Source of the DNA: Rhea pennata
Taxonomy: Eukaryota > Chordata > Aves > Rheiformes > Rheidae
Direction of reading: 5' to 3'
Assembly (NCBI RefSeq): GCF_028389875.1
Contig: NC_084663.1
Location: forward strand, 215,908,876 to 215,972,875
Length of the DNA: 64,000 nt
In this document: one piece after another, positions 40,601 through 53,400 of the stretch
Position numbering within the stretch: the first letter of the stretch is position 1
Layout: every line of letters begins with the position of its first letter
The notes under the pieces: generated by a model
Database searches by the model: none
The model's input: only the letters and a program-made list of their open reading frames with translations
What the model was told of the DNA's origin: nothing
Position numbers and translations under genes: made by a program

Positions 40601-43600
40601 AGCGGTCAGTGCACCGTGCGTGGGAGAGCAGTCAGTGCACCGTGCGTGGGAGAGCGGTCAGTGCCCCGCGCGTGGGAGAGCGGTCAGTGCCCCGTGCGTG
40701 GGAGAGCGGTCAGTGCCCCGTGTGTGGGAGAGCGGTCAGTGCACCGTGCGTGGGAGAGCGGTCAGTGCACCGCGCGTGGGAGAGCGGTCAGTGCACTGTG
40801 CGTGGGAGAGCGGTCAGTGCACCGTGTGTGGGAGAGCGGTCAGTGCACTGTGCGTGGGAGAGCGGTCAGTGCCCCGTGCGTGGGAGAGCGGTCAGTGCAC
40901 GGTGCGTGGGAGAGCGGTCAGTGCATTGTGCGTGGGAGAGCGGTCAGTGCACCGTGCGTGGGAGAGCGGTCAGTGCACCGCGCGTGGGAGAGCGGTCACT
41001 GCACTGTGCGTGGGAGAGCGGTCAGTGCCCCGTGCGTGGGAGAGCGGTCAGTGCACTGTGCGTGGGAGAGCGGTCAGTGCCCCGTGCGTGGGAGAGCGGT
41101 CAGTGCACGGTGCGTGGGAGAGCGGTCAGTGCATTGTGCGTGGGAGAGCGGTCAGTGCACCGTGCGTGGGAGAGCGGTCAGTGCACCGTGCGTGGGAGAG
41201 CGGTCAGTGCCCCGTGCGTGGGAGAGCGGTCAGTGCACGGTGCGTGGGAGAGCGGTCAGTGCACCGTGCGTGGGAGAGCGGTCAGTGCACCATGCGTGGG
41301 AGAGCGGTCAGTGCACTGTGCGTGGGAGAGCGGTCACTGCACCGCGCGTGGGAGAGCGGTCAGTGCACCGCGCGTGGGAGAGCGGTCAGTGCACCGCGCG
41401 TGGGAGAGCGGTCAGTGCACTGTGCGTGGGAGAGCGGTCAGTGCACGGTGCGTGGGAGAGCGGTCAGTGCCCCGTGCGTGGGAGAGCGGTCAGTGCACTG
41501 TGCGTGGGAGAGCGGTCACTGCACCATGCGTGGGAGAGCGGTCAGTGCCCCGTGCGTGGGAGAGCGGTCAGTGCCCCGTGCGTGGGAGAGCGGTCAGTGC
41601 ACCGTGCGTGGGAGAGCGGTCAGTGCCCCGTGCGTGGGAGAGCGGTCACTGCACCATGCGTGGGAGAGCGGTCAGTGCACCGCGCGTGGGAGAGCGGTCA
41701 CTGCACCATGCGTGGGAGAGCGGTCAGTGCACTGTGCGTGGGAGAGCGGTCAGTGCACTGTGCGTGGGAGAGCGGTCAGTGCCCCGTGCGTGGGAGAGCG
41801 GTCACTGCACCATGCGTGGGAGAGCGGTCAGTGCCCCGTGCGTGGGAGAGCGGTCACTGCACCATGCGTGGGAGAGCGGTCAGTGCACCGCGCGTGGGAG
41901 AGCGGTCACTGCACCATGCGTGGGAGAGCGGTCAGTGCACCGCGCGTGGGAGAGCTGTCACTGCACCATGCGTGGGAGAGCGGTCACTGCACCATGCGTG
42001 GGAGAGCGGTCAGTGCCCCGTGCGTGGGAGAGCGGTCAGTGCACTGTGCGTGGGAGAGCGGTCAGTGCCCCGTGCGTGGGAGAGCGGTCAGTGCACGGTG
42101 CGTGGGAGAGCGGTCAGTGCATGGTGCGTTGGAGAGCGGTCAGTGCACCGTGCGTGGGAGAGCGGTCAGTGCACCGTGCGTGGGAGAGCGGTCAGTGCCC
42201 CGTGCGTGGGAGAGCGGTCAGTGCACTGTGCGTGGGAGAGCGGTCAGTGCACCATGCGTGGGAGAGCGGTCAGTGCCCCGTGCGTGGGAGAGCGGTCAGT
42301 GCACCATGCGTGGGAGAGCGGTCAGTGCACGGTGCGTGGGAGAGCGGTCAGTGCCCCGTGCGTGGGAGAGCGGTCAGTGCACCGCGCGTGGGAGAGCGGT
42401 CAGTGCACGGTGCGTGGGAGAGCGGTCAGTGCCCCGTGCGTGGGAGAGCGGTCAGTGCCCCGTGCGTGGGAGAGCGGTCAGTGCACCGTGCGTGGGAGAG
42501 CGGTCACTGCACCGTGCGTGGGAGAGCGGTCAGTGCACCATGCGTGGGAGAGCGGTCAGTGCACTGTGCGTGGGAGAGCGGTCACTGCCCCGTGCGTGGG
42601 CGAGCGGTCAGTGGCCCGTGCGTGGGAGAGCGGTCAGTGCCCCGTGCGTGGGAGAGCGGTCAGTGCACCGTGCGTGGGAGAGCGGTCAGTGCTCCGTGCG
42701 TGGGAGAGCGGTCAGTGCACCGTGCGTGGGAGAGCGGTCACTGCACCGTGCGTGGGAGAGCGGTCAGTGCACCATGCGTGGGAGAGCGGTCAGTGCACTG
42801 TGCGTGGGAGAGCGGTCAGTGCCCCGTGCGTGGGAGAGCGGTCAGTGCCCCGTGCGTGGGAGAGCGGTCAGTGCACTGTGCGTGGGAGAGCGGTCAGTGC
42901 ACCGTGCGTGGGAGAGCGGTCAGTGCACCGTGCGTGGGAGAGCGGTCAGTGGCCCGTGCGTGGGAGAGCGGTCAGTGCCCCGTGCGTGGGAGAGCGGTCA
43001 GTGCACTGCGCGTGGGAGAGCGGTCAGTGCCCCGTGCGTGGGCGAGCGGTCAGTGGCCCGTGCGTGGGAGAGCGGTCAGTGCCCCGTGCGTGGGAGAGCG
43101 GTCAGTGCACCATGCGTGGGAGAGCGGTCAGTGCACCGTGCGTGGGAGAGCGGTCAGTGGCCCGTGCGTGGGAGAGCGGTCAGTGCACTGTGCGTGGGAG
43201 AGCGGTCAGTGCACCGTGCGTGGGAGAGCGGTCAGTGCCCCGTGCGTGGGAGAGCGGTCAGTGCCCCGTGCGTGGGAGAGCGGTCAGTGCTCCGTGCGTG
43301 GGAGAGCGGTCAGTGCTCCGTGCGTGGGAGAGCGGTCAGTGCCCCGTGCGTGGGAGAGCGGTCAGTGCCCCGTGCGTGGGAGAGCGGTCACTGCACCGTG
43401 CGTGGGAGAGCGGTCAGTGCTCCGTGCGTGGGAGAGCGGTCAGTGCCCCGTGCGTGGGAGAGCGGTCAGTGCACCGTGCGTGGGAGAGCGGTCAGTGCAC
43501 GGTGCCTGGGAGAGCGGTCAGTGCCCCGTGCGTGGGAGAGCGGTCACTGCACCGTGCGTGGGAGAGCGGTCAGTGCACTGTGCGTGGGAGAGCGGTCAGT

Positions 43601-46600
43601 GCACCGTGCGTGGGAGAGCGGTCAGTGCCCCGTGCGTGGGAGAGCGGTCAGTGCCCCGTGCGTGGGAGAGCGGTCAGTGCTCCGTGCGTGGGAGAGCGGT
43701 CAGTGCTCCGTGCGTGGGAGAGCGGTCAGTGCCCCGTGCGTGGGAGAGCGGTCAGTGCCCCGTGCGTGGGAGAGCGGTCACTGCACCGTGCGTGGGAGAG
43801 CGGTCAGTGCTCCGTGCGTGGGAGAGCGGTCAGTGCCCCGTGCGTGGGAGAGCGGTCAGTGCACCGTGCGTGGGAGAGCGGTCAGTGCACGGTGCCTGGG
43901 AGAGCGGTCAGTGCCCCGTGCGTGGGAGAGCGGTCACTGCACCGTGCGTGGGAGAGCGGTCAGTGCTCCGTGCGTGGGAGAGCGGTCAGTGCCCCGTGCG
44001 TGGGAGAGCGGTCACTGCACCGTGTGTGGGAGAGCGGTCAGTGCCCCGTGCGTGGGAGAGCGGTCACTGCACTGTGCGTGGGAGAGCGGTCAGTGCCCCG
44101 TGCGTGGGAGAGCGGTCAGTGCCCCGTGCGTGGGAGAGCGGTCAGTGCACCGTGCGTGGGAGAGCGGTCAGTGCCCCGTGCGTGGGAGAGCGGTCAGTGC
44201 ATTGTGCGTGGGAGAGCGGTCAGTGCACCGTGCGTGGGAGAGCGGTCAGTGCACGGTGCGTGGGAGAGCGGTCAGTGCCCCGTGCGTGGGAGAGCGGTCA
44301 GTGCACCGTGCGTGTGAGAGCGGTCAGTGCACCACGCGTGGGAGAGCGGTCAGTGGCCCGTGCGTGGGAGAGCGGTCAGTGCCCCGTGCGTGGGCGAGCA
44401 GTCAGTGGCCCGTGCGTGGGAGAGCGGTCAGTGCCCCGTGCGTGGGAGAGCGGTCAGTGCCCCGTGCGTGGGAGAGCGGTCAGTGCCCCGTGCGTGGGAG
44501 TGCGGTCAGTGCCCCGTGCGTGGGAGAGCGGTCAGTGCACCGTGCGTGGGAGAGCGGTCAGTGCACTGTGCGTGGGAGAGCGGTCAGTGCCCCGTGCGTG
44601 GGAGAGCGGTCAGTGCCCCGTGCGTGGGAGAGCGGTCAGTGCACCGTGCGTGGGAGAGCGGTCAGTGCCCCGTGCGTGGGAGAGCGGTCAGTGCACCGTG
44701 CGTGGGAGTGCGGTCAGTGCACTGTGCGTGGGAGAGTGGTCAGTGCACGGTGCGTGGGAGAGCGGTCAGTGCACCGTGCGTGGGAGTGCGGTCAGTGCAT
44801 TGTGCGTGGGAGAGCGGTCAGTGCACCGTGCGTGGGAGAGCGGTCAGTGCACGGTGCGTGGGAGAGCGGTCAGTGCCCCGTGCGTGGGAGAGCGGTCAGT
44901 GCCCCGTGCGTGGGAGAGCGGTCAGTGCACTGTGCGTGGGAGAGCGGTCAGTGCCCCGCGCGTGGGAGAGCGGTCAGTGCCCCGTGCGTGGGAGAGCGGT
45001 CAGTGCCCCGTGCGTGGGAGAGCGGTCAGTGCACCGTGCGTGGGAGAGCGGTCACTGCACCGTGCGTGGGAGAGCGGTCAGTGCCCCGTGCGTGGGAGAG
45101 CGGTCAGTGCACCGTGCGTGGGAGAGCGGTCAGTGCACTGTGCGTGGGAGAGCGGTCAGTGCCCCGTGCGTGGGAGAGCGGTCACTGCACTGTGCGTGGC
45201 AGAGCGGTCAGTGGCCCGTGCGTGGGAGAGCGGTCAGTGCCCCGTGCGTGGGAGAGCGGTCAGTGCCCCGTGCGTGGGAGAGCGGTCAGTGCATTGTGCG
45301 TGGGAGAGCGGTCAGTGCACTGTGCGTGGGAGAGCGGTCAGTGCACGGTGCGTGGGAGAGCGGTCAGTGCACGGTGCGTGGGAGAGCGGTCACTGCACGG
45401 TGCGTGGGAGAGCGGTCAGTGCCCCGTGCGTGGGAGAGCGGTTAGTGCCCCGTACGTGGGATAGCGGTCAGTGGCCCGTGCGTGGGAGAGCGGTCAGTGC
45501 CCCGTGCGTGGGAGAGCGGTCAGTGCATTGTGCGTGGTAGAGCGGTCAGTGCCCCGTGCGTGGGAGAGCGGTCAGTGCACCGTGCGTGGGAGAGCGGTCA
45601 GTGCATTGTGCGTGGTAGAGCGGTCAGTGCCCCGTGCGTGGGAGAGCGGTCAGTGCCCCGTGCGTGGGAGAGCGGTCAGTGCCCTGTGCGTGGGAGAGCG
45701 GTCAGTGCACCGTACGTGGGAGAGCGGTCAGTGCCCCGTGCGTGGGAGAGCGGTCAGTGCATTGTGCGTGGGAGAGCGGTCAGTGCCCCGTGCGTGGGAG
45801 AGCGGTCAGTGCCCTGTGCGTGGGAGAGCGGTCAGTGCACCGTACGTGGGAGAGCGGTCAGTGCCCCGTGCGTGGGAGAGCGGTCAGTGCATTGTGCGTG
45901 GGAGAGCGGTCAGTGCCCCGTGCGTGGGAGAGCGGTCAGTGCACGGTGCGTGGGAGAGCGGTCAGTGTCCCGTGCGTGGGAGAGCGGTCAGTGCACCGTG
46001 CGTGGGAGAGCGGTCAGTGCCCCGTGCGTGGGAGAGCGGTCAGTGCACGGTGCGTGGGAGAGCGGTCAGTGCCCCGTGCGTGGGAGAGCGGTTAGTGCCC
46101 CGTACGTGGGATAGCGGTCAGTGGCCCGTGCGTGGGAGAGCGGTCAGTGCCCCGTGCGTGGGAGAGCGGTCAGTGCATTGTGCGTGGTAGAGCGGTCAGT
46201 GCCCCGTGCGTGGGAGAGCGGTCAGTGGCCCGTGCGTGGGAGAGCGGTCAGTGCCCCGTGCGTGGGAGAGCGGTCAGTGCATTGTGCGTGGGAGAGCGGT
46301 CAGTGCACTGTGCGTGGGAGAGCGGTCAGTGGCCTGTGCGTGGGAGAGCGGTCAGTGCACCGTACGTGGGAGAGCGGTCAGTGCCCCGTGCGTGGGAGAG
46401 CGGTCAGTGCATTGTGCGTGGGAGAGCGGTCAGTGCCCCGTGCGTGGGAGAGCGGTCAGTGTCCCGTGCGTGGGAGAGCGGTCAGTGCACCGTGCGTGGG
46501 AGAGCGGTCAGTGCCCCGTGCGTGGGAGAGCGGTCAGTGCACGGTGCGTGGGAGAGCGGTCAGTGCACTGTGCGTGGGAGAGCGGTCAGTGCCCCGTGCG

Positions 46601-49600
46601 TGGGAGAGCGGTCAGTGCACGGTGCGTGGGAGAGCGGTCAGTGCATTGTGCGTGGGAGAGCGGTCAGTGCCCCGTGTGTGGGAGAGCGGTCAGTGCACCG
46701 TGCGTGGGAGAGCAGTCAGTGCACCGTGCGTGGGAGAGCGGTCAGTGCCCCGCGCGTGGGAGAGCGGTCAGTGCATTGTGCGTGGGAGAGCGGTCAGTGC
46801 CCCGTGTGTGGGAGAGCGGTCAGTGCACCGTGCGTGGGAGAGCGGTCAGTGCACCGCGCGTGGGAGAGCGGTCAGTGCACTGTGCGTGGGAGAGCGGTCA
46901 GTGCACCGTGTGTGGGAGAGCGGTCAGTGCACTGTGCGTGGGAGAGCGGTCAGTGCCCCGTGCGTGGGAGAGCGGTCAGTGCACGGTGCGTGGGAGAGCG
47001 GTCAGTGCATTGTGCGTGGGAGAGCGGTCAGTGCACCGTGCGTGGGAGAGCGGTCAGTGCACCGCGCGTGGGAGAGCGGTCAGTGCACTGTGCGTGGGAG
47101 AGCGGTCAGTGCCCCGTGCGTGGGAGAGCGGTCAGTGCACTGTGCGTGGGAGAGCGGTCAGTGCCCCGTGCGTGGGAGAGCGGTCAGTGCACGGTGCGTG
47201 GGAGAGCGGTCAGTGCATTGTGCGTGGGAGAGCGGTCAGTGCACCGTGCGTGGGAGAGCGGTCAGTGCCCCGTGCGTGGGAGAGCGGTCAGTGCACGGTG
47301 CGTGGGAGAGCGGTCAGTGCACCGTGCGTGGGAGAGCGGTCAGTGCACCATGCGTGGGAGAGCGGTCAGTGCACTGTGCGTGGGAGAGCGGTCACTGCAC
47401 CGCGCGTGGGAGAGCGGTCAGTGCACCGCGCGTGGGAGAGCGGTCAGTGCACCGCGCGTGGGAGAGCGGTCAGTGCACTGTGCGTGGGAGAGCGGTCAGT
47501 GCACGGTGCGTGGGAGAGCGGTCAGTGCCCCGTGCGTGGGAGAGCGGTCAGTGCACTGTGCGTGGGAGAGCGGTCACTGCACCATGCGTGGGAGAGCGGT
47601 CAGTGCCCCGTGCGTGGGAGAGCGGTCAGTGCCCCGTGCGTGGGAGAGCGGTCAGTGCACCGTGCGTGGGAGAGCGGTCAGTGCCCCGTGCGTGGGAGAG
47701 CGGTCACTGCACCATGCGTGGGAGAGCGGTCAGTGCACCGCGCGTGGGAGAGCGGTCACTGCACCATGCGTGGGAGAGCGGTCAGTGCACTGTGCGTGGG
47801 AGAGCGGTCAGTGCACTGTGCGTGGGAGAGCGGTCAGTGCCCCGTGCGTGGGAGAGCGGTCACTGCACCATGCGTGGGAGAGCGGTCAGTGCACCGCGCG
47901 TGGGAGAGCGGTCACTGCACCATGCGTGGGAGAGCGGTCAGTGCACCGCGCGTGGGAGAGCTGTCACTGCACCATGCGTGGGAGAGCGGTCACTGCACCA
48001 TGCGTGGGAGAGCGGTCAGTGCCCCGTGCGTGGGAGAGCGGTCAGTGCACTGTGCGTGGGAGAGCGGTCAGTGCCCCGTGCGTGGGAGAGCGGTCAGTGC
48101 ACGGTGCGTGGGAGAGCGGTCAGTGCATGGTGCGTTGGAGAGCGGTCAGTGCACCGTGCGTGGGAGAGCGGTCAGTGCACTGTGCGTGGGAGAGCGGTCA
48201 GTGCACCATGCGTGGGAGAGCGGTCAGTGCCCCGTGCGTGGGAGAGCGGTCAGTGCACCATGCGTGGGAGAGCGGTCAGTGCACGGTGCGTGGGAGAGCG
48301 GTCAGTGCCCCGTGCGTGGGAGAGCGGTCAGTGCACCGCGCGTGGGAGAGCGGTCAGTGCACGGTGCGTGGGAGAGCGGTCAGTGCCCCGTGCGTGGGAG
48401 AGCGGTCAGTGCCCCGTGCGTGGGAGAGCGGTCAGTGCACGGTGCGTGGGAGAGCGGTCAGTGCCCCGTTTGTGGGAGAGCGGTCAGTGCACCGTGCGTG
48501 GGAGAGCGGTCAGTGCCCCATGCGTGGGAGAGTGGTCAGTGCACTGTGCGTGGGAGAGCGGTCAGTGCCCCGTGCGTGGGAGAGCGGTCAGTGCACGGTG
48601 CGTGGGAGAGTGGTCAGTGCACCGTGCGTGGGAGAGCGGTCACTGCACCGTGCGTGGGAGAGCGGTCAGTGCCCCGTGCGTGGGAGAGCGGTCAGTGCAC
48701 CGTGCGTGGGAGAGCGGTCAGTGCACCATGCGTGGGAGTGCGGTCAGTGCACTGTGCGTGGGAGAGCGGTCAGTGCCCCGTGCGTGGGAGAGCGGTCAGT
48801 GCACGGTGCGTGGCAGAGCGGTCAGTGCCCCGTGCGTGGGAGAGCGGTCAGTGCACTGTGCGTGGGAGAGCGGTCAGTGCCCCGTGCGTGGGAGAGCGGT
48901 CAGTGCACCGTGCGTGGGAGAGCGGTCAGTGCATCGCGCGTGGGAGAGCGGTCAGTGCACTGTGCGTGGGAGAGCGGTCAGTGCACTGCGCGTGGGAGAG
49001 CGGTCAGTGCACTGTGCGTGGGAGAGCGGTCAGTGCCCCGTGCGTGGGAGAGCGGTCAGTGCACCGTGCGTGGGAGAGCGGTCAGTGCACTGTGCGTGGG
49101 AGAGCGGTCAGTGCCCCGTGCGTGGGAGAGCGGTCAGTGCACCGTGCGTGGGAGAGCGGTCAGTGCACTGTGCGTGGGAGAGCGGTCAGTGCCCCGTGCG
49201 TGGGAGAGCGGTCACTGCACCGTGCGTGGGAGAGCGGTCAGTGCACTGTGCGTGGGAGAGCGGTCAGTGCCCCGTGCGTGGGAGAGCGGTCAGTGCACCG
49301 TGCGTGGGAGAGCGGTCAGTGCACGGTGCGTGGGAGAGCGGTCAGTGCCCCGTGCGTGGGAGAGCGGTCAGTGCACTGTGCGTGGGAGAGCGGTCACTGC
49401 ACCATGCGTGGGAGAGCGGTCAGTGCCCCGTGCGTGGGAGAGCGGTCAGTGCACCGCGCGTGGGAGAGCGGTCAGTGCCCCGTGCATGGGAGAGCGGTCA
49501 GTGCACTGTGCGTGGGAGAGCGGTCAGTGCCCCGTGCGTGGGAGAGCGGTCAGTGCACGGTGCGTGGGAGAGCGGTCACTGCACCATGCGTGGGAGAGCG

Positions 49601-50404
49601 GTCACTGTACCGCGCGTGGGAGAGCGGTCAGTGCCCCGTGCGTGGGAGAGCGGTCAGTGCACCGCGCGTGGGAGAGCGGTCAGTGCCCCGTGCGTGGGAG
49701 AGCGGTCAGTGCACTGTGCGTGGGAGAGCGGTCAGTGCCCCGTGCGTGGGAGAGCGGTCAGTGCACGGTGCGTGGGAGAGCGGTCAGTGCACCGCGCGTG
49801 GGAGAGCGGTCAGTGCCCCGCGCGTGGGAGAGCGGTCACTGCACCATGCGTGGGAGAGCGGTCACTGCACCGCGCGTGGGAGAGCGGTCATTGCCCCGTG
49901 CGTGGGAGAGCGGTCAGTGCCCCGTGCGTGGGAGAGCGGTCAGTGCACCATGCGTGGGAGAGCGGTCAGTGCACGGTGCGTGGGAGAGCGGTCACTGCAC
50001 CGTGCGTGGGAGAGCGGTCAGTGCACCATGCGTGGGAGAGCGGTCAGTGCCCCGCGCGTGGGAGAGCGGTCACTGCACCATGCGTGGGAGAGCGGTCACT
50101 GCACCGCGCGTGGGAGAGCGGTCATTGCCCCGTGCGTGGGAGAGCGGTCAGTGCCCCGTGCGTGGGAGAGCGGTCAGTGCACCATGCGTGGGAGAGCGGT
50201 CAGTGCACGGTGCGTGGGAGAGCGGTCACTGCACCGTGCGTGGGAGAGCGGTCAGTGCACCGTGCGTGGGAGAGCGGTCAGTGCACCGTGCGTGGGAGAG
50301 CGGTCAGTGCACGGTGCGTGGGAGAGCGGTCAGTGCACGGTGCGTGGGAGAGCGGTCACTGCACCGTGCGTGGGAGAGCGGTCAGTGCCCCGTGCGTGGG
50401 AGAG

Positions 50405-53400
50405 CGGTAACTGCACCGCGCGTGGGAGAGCGGTGAGTGCCCCGTGCGTGGGAGAGCGGTCAGTGCACTGCGTGTGGGAGAGCGGTCAGTGCCCAGTGCG
50501 TGGGAGAGCGGTGAGTGCACCGTGCGTGGGAGAGCGGTGAGTGCACCGTGCGTGGGAGAGCGGTCACTGCACCGCGCGTGGGAGAGCGGTCACTGCACCA
50601 TGCGTGGGAGAGCGGTCAGTGCCCCGTGCGTGGGAGAGCGGTCAGTGCACGGTGCGTGGGAGAGCGGTCAGTGCACCGCGCGTGGGAGAGCGGTCACTGC
50701 ACCATGCGTGGGAGAGCGGTCAGTGCCCCGTGCGTGGGAGAGCGGTCAGTGCACGGTGCGTGGGAGAGCGGTCAGTGCACCGCGCGTGGGAGAGCGGTCA
50801 CTGCACCATGCGTGGGAGAGCGGTCAGTGCACCGTGCGTGGGAGAGCGGTCAGTGCACCGTGCGTGGGAGAGCGGTCACTGCACCATGCGTGGGAGAGCG
50901 GTCAGTGCACCGTGCGTGGGAGAGCGGTCAGTGCACCGTGCGTGGGAGAGCGGTCAGTGCACGGTGCCTGGGAGAGCGGTCACTGCACCATGCGTGGGAG
51001 AGCGGTCAGTGCTCCGTGCGTGGGAGAGCGGTCAGTGCACCATGCGTGGGAGAGCGGTCAGTGCACGGTGCGTGGGAGAGCGGTCAGTGCACCATGCGTG
51101 GGAGAGCGGTCACTGCACCGCGTGTGGGAGAGCGGTCAGTGCCCCGTGCGTGGGAGAGCGGTCACTGCACCATGCGTGGGAGAGCGGTCAGTGCCCCGTG
51201 CGTGGGAGAGCGGTCAGTGCACCGTGCGTGGGAGAGCGGTCACTGCACCATGCGTGGGAGAGCGGTCAGTGCACGGTGCGTGGGAGAGCGGTCAGTGCAC
51301 TGTGCGTGGGAGAGCGGTCAGTGCACCATGCGTGGGAGAGCGGTCAGTGCCCCGTGCGTGGGAGAGCGGTCACTGCACCATGCGTGGGAGAGCGGTCAGT
51401 GCCCCGTGCGTGGGAGAGCGGTCAGTGCACCGTGCGTGGGAGAGCGGTCACTGCACCATGCGTGGGAGAGCGGTCAGTGCTCCGTGCGTGGGAGAGCGGT
51501 CACTGCACCATGCGTGGGAGAGCGGTCAGTGCACCGTGCGTGGGAGAGCGGTCAGTGCACTGTGCGTGGGAGAGCGGTCAGTGCACTGTGCGTGGGAGAG
51601 CGGTCAGTGCACCGTGCGTGGGAGAGCGGTCACTGCACGGTGCGTGGGAGAGCGGTCAGTGCCCCGTGCGTGGGAGAGCGGTCAGTGCCCCGTGCGTGGG
51701 AGAGCGGTCACTGCACCATGCGTGGGAGAGCGGTCAGTGCTCCGTGCGTGGGAGAGCGGTCACTGCACCATGCGTGGGAGAGCGGTCAGTGCACCGTGCG
51801 TGGGAGAGCGGTCACTGCACCATGCGTGGGAGAGCGGTCACTGCACGGTGCGTGGGAGAGCGGTCAGTGCCCCGTGCGTGGGAGAGCGGTCAGTGCACCG
51901 TGCGTGGGAGAGCGGTCACTGCACCATGCGTGGGAGAGCGGTCAGTGCTCCGTGCGTGGGAGAGCGGTCACTGCACCATGCGTGGGAGAGCGGTCAGTGC
52001 CCCGTGCGTGGGAGAGCGGTCAGTGCCCCGTGCGTGGGAGAGCGGTCACTGCACCGTGCGTGGGAGAGCGGTCAGTGCCCCGTGCGTGGGAGAGCGGTCA
52101 GTGCACGGTGCGTGGGAGAGCGGTCACTGCATCGTGCCTGGGAGAGCGGTCAGTGCCCCGTGCGTGGGAGAGCGGTCAGTGCACGGTGCCTGGGAGAGCG
52201 GTCACTGCATCGTGCCTGGGAGAGCGGTCAGTGCCCCGTGCCTGGGAGAGCGGTCAGTGCACCGTGCGTGGGAGAGCGGTCAGTGCCCCGTGCGTGGGAG
52301 AGCGGTCAGTGCACGGTGCCTGGGAGAGCGGTCACTGCACCGTGCGTGGGAGAGCGGTCAGTGCACCGTGCGTGGGAGAGCGGTCAGTGCACGGTGCCTG
52401 GGAGAGCGGTCACTGCATCGTGCCTGGGAGAGCGGTCAGTGCCCCGTGCCTGGGAGAGCGGTCAGTGCACCGTGCGTGGGAGAGCGGTCAGTGCACGGTG
52501 CGTGGGAGAGCGGTCAGTGCACGGTGCCTGGGAGAGCGGTCACTGCACCGTGCGTGGGAGAGCGGTCAGTGCCCCGTGCGTGGGAGAGCGGTCAGTGCAC
52601 GGTGCCTGGGAGAGCGGTCACTGCACCGTGCGTGGGAGAGCGGTCAGTGCACCGTGCGTGGGAGAGCGGTCAGTGCCCCGTGCGTGGGAGAGCGGTCAGT
52701 GCACCGTGCGTGGGAGAGCGGTCAGTGCACCGTGCGTGGGAGAGCGGTCAGTGCACTGTGCGTGGGAGAGCGGTCAGTGCCCCGTGCGTGGGAGAGCGGT
52801 CAGTGCACGGTGCGTGGGAGAGCGGTCAGTGCCCCGTGCGTGGGAGAGCGGTCAGTGCACCGTGCGTGGGAGAGCGGTCAGTGCACCGTGCGTGGGAGAG
52901 CGGTCAGTGCACCGTGTGTGGGAGAGCGGTCAGTGCCCCGTGCGTGGGAGAGCGGTCACTGCACCATGCGTGGGAGAGCGGTCAGTGCACTGTGCGTGGG
53001 AGAGCGGTCAGTGCCCCGTGCGTGGGAGAGCGGTCAGTGCCCCTTGCGTGGGAGAGCGGTCACTGCACCGTGCGTGGGAGAGCGGTCAGTGCCCCGTGCG
53101 TGGGAGAGCGGTCAGTGCCCCTTGCGTGGGAGAGCGGTCAGTGCACCGTGCGTGGGAGAGCGGTCAGTGCACGGTGCGTGGGAGAGCGGTCAGTGCCCCG
53201 CGCGTGGGAGAGCGGTCAGTGCACCGCGCGTCGGAGAGCGGTCAGTGCACCGCGCGTGGGAGAGCGGTCAGTGCCCCGTGCGTGGGAGAGCGGTCAGTGC
53301 ACCGCGCGTGGGAGAGCGGTCAGTGCACCGCGCGTCGGAGAGCGGTCAGTGAACCGTGCGTGGGAGAGCGGTCAGTGCCCCGTGCGTGGGAGAGCGGTCA

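Larger units (their letters stand above)
35900..48200. repeat. Tandem duplication of a roughly 6.1-kb block inside the array
   Basis: Rare-variant signposts repeat at offsets that are multiples of 26: GTTAGT 39305/45441 (6,136 = 236 monomers), GTGCCTGG 37131/43501 (6,370 = 245), GCGTTGGAG 36070/42128/48134 (6,058 and 6,006). Gross order is X(35.9-40.0) Y(40.0-42.2) X'(42.2-46.1) Y'(46.1-48.2). Offsets change by whole monomers between signposts. Confidence 0.85.
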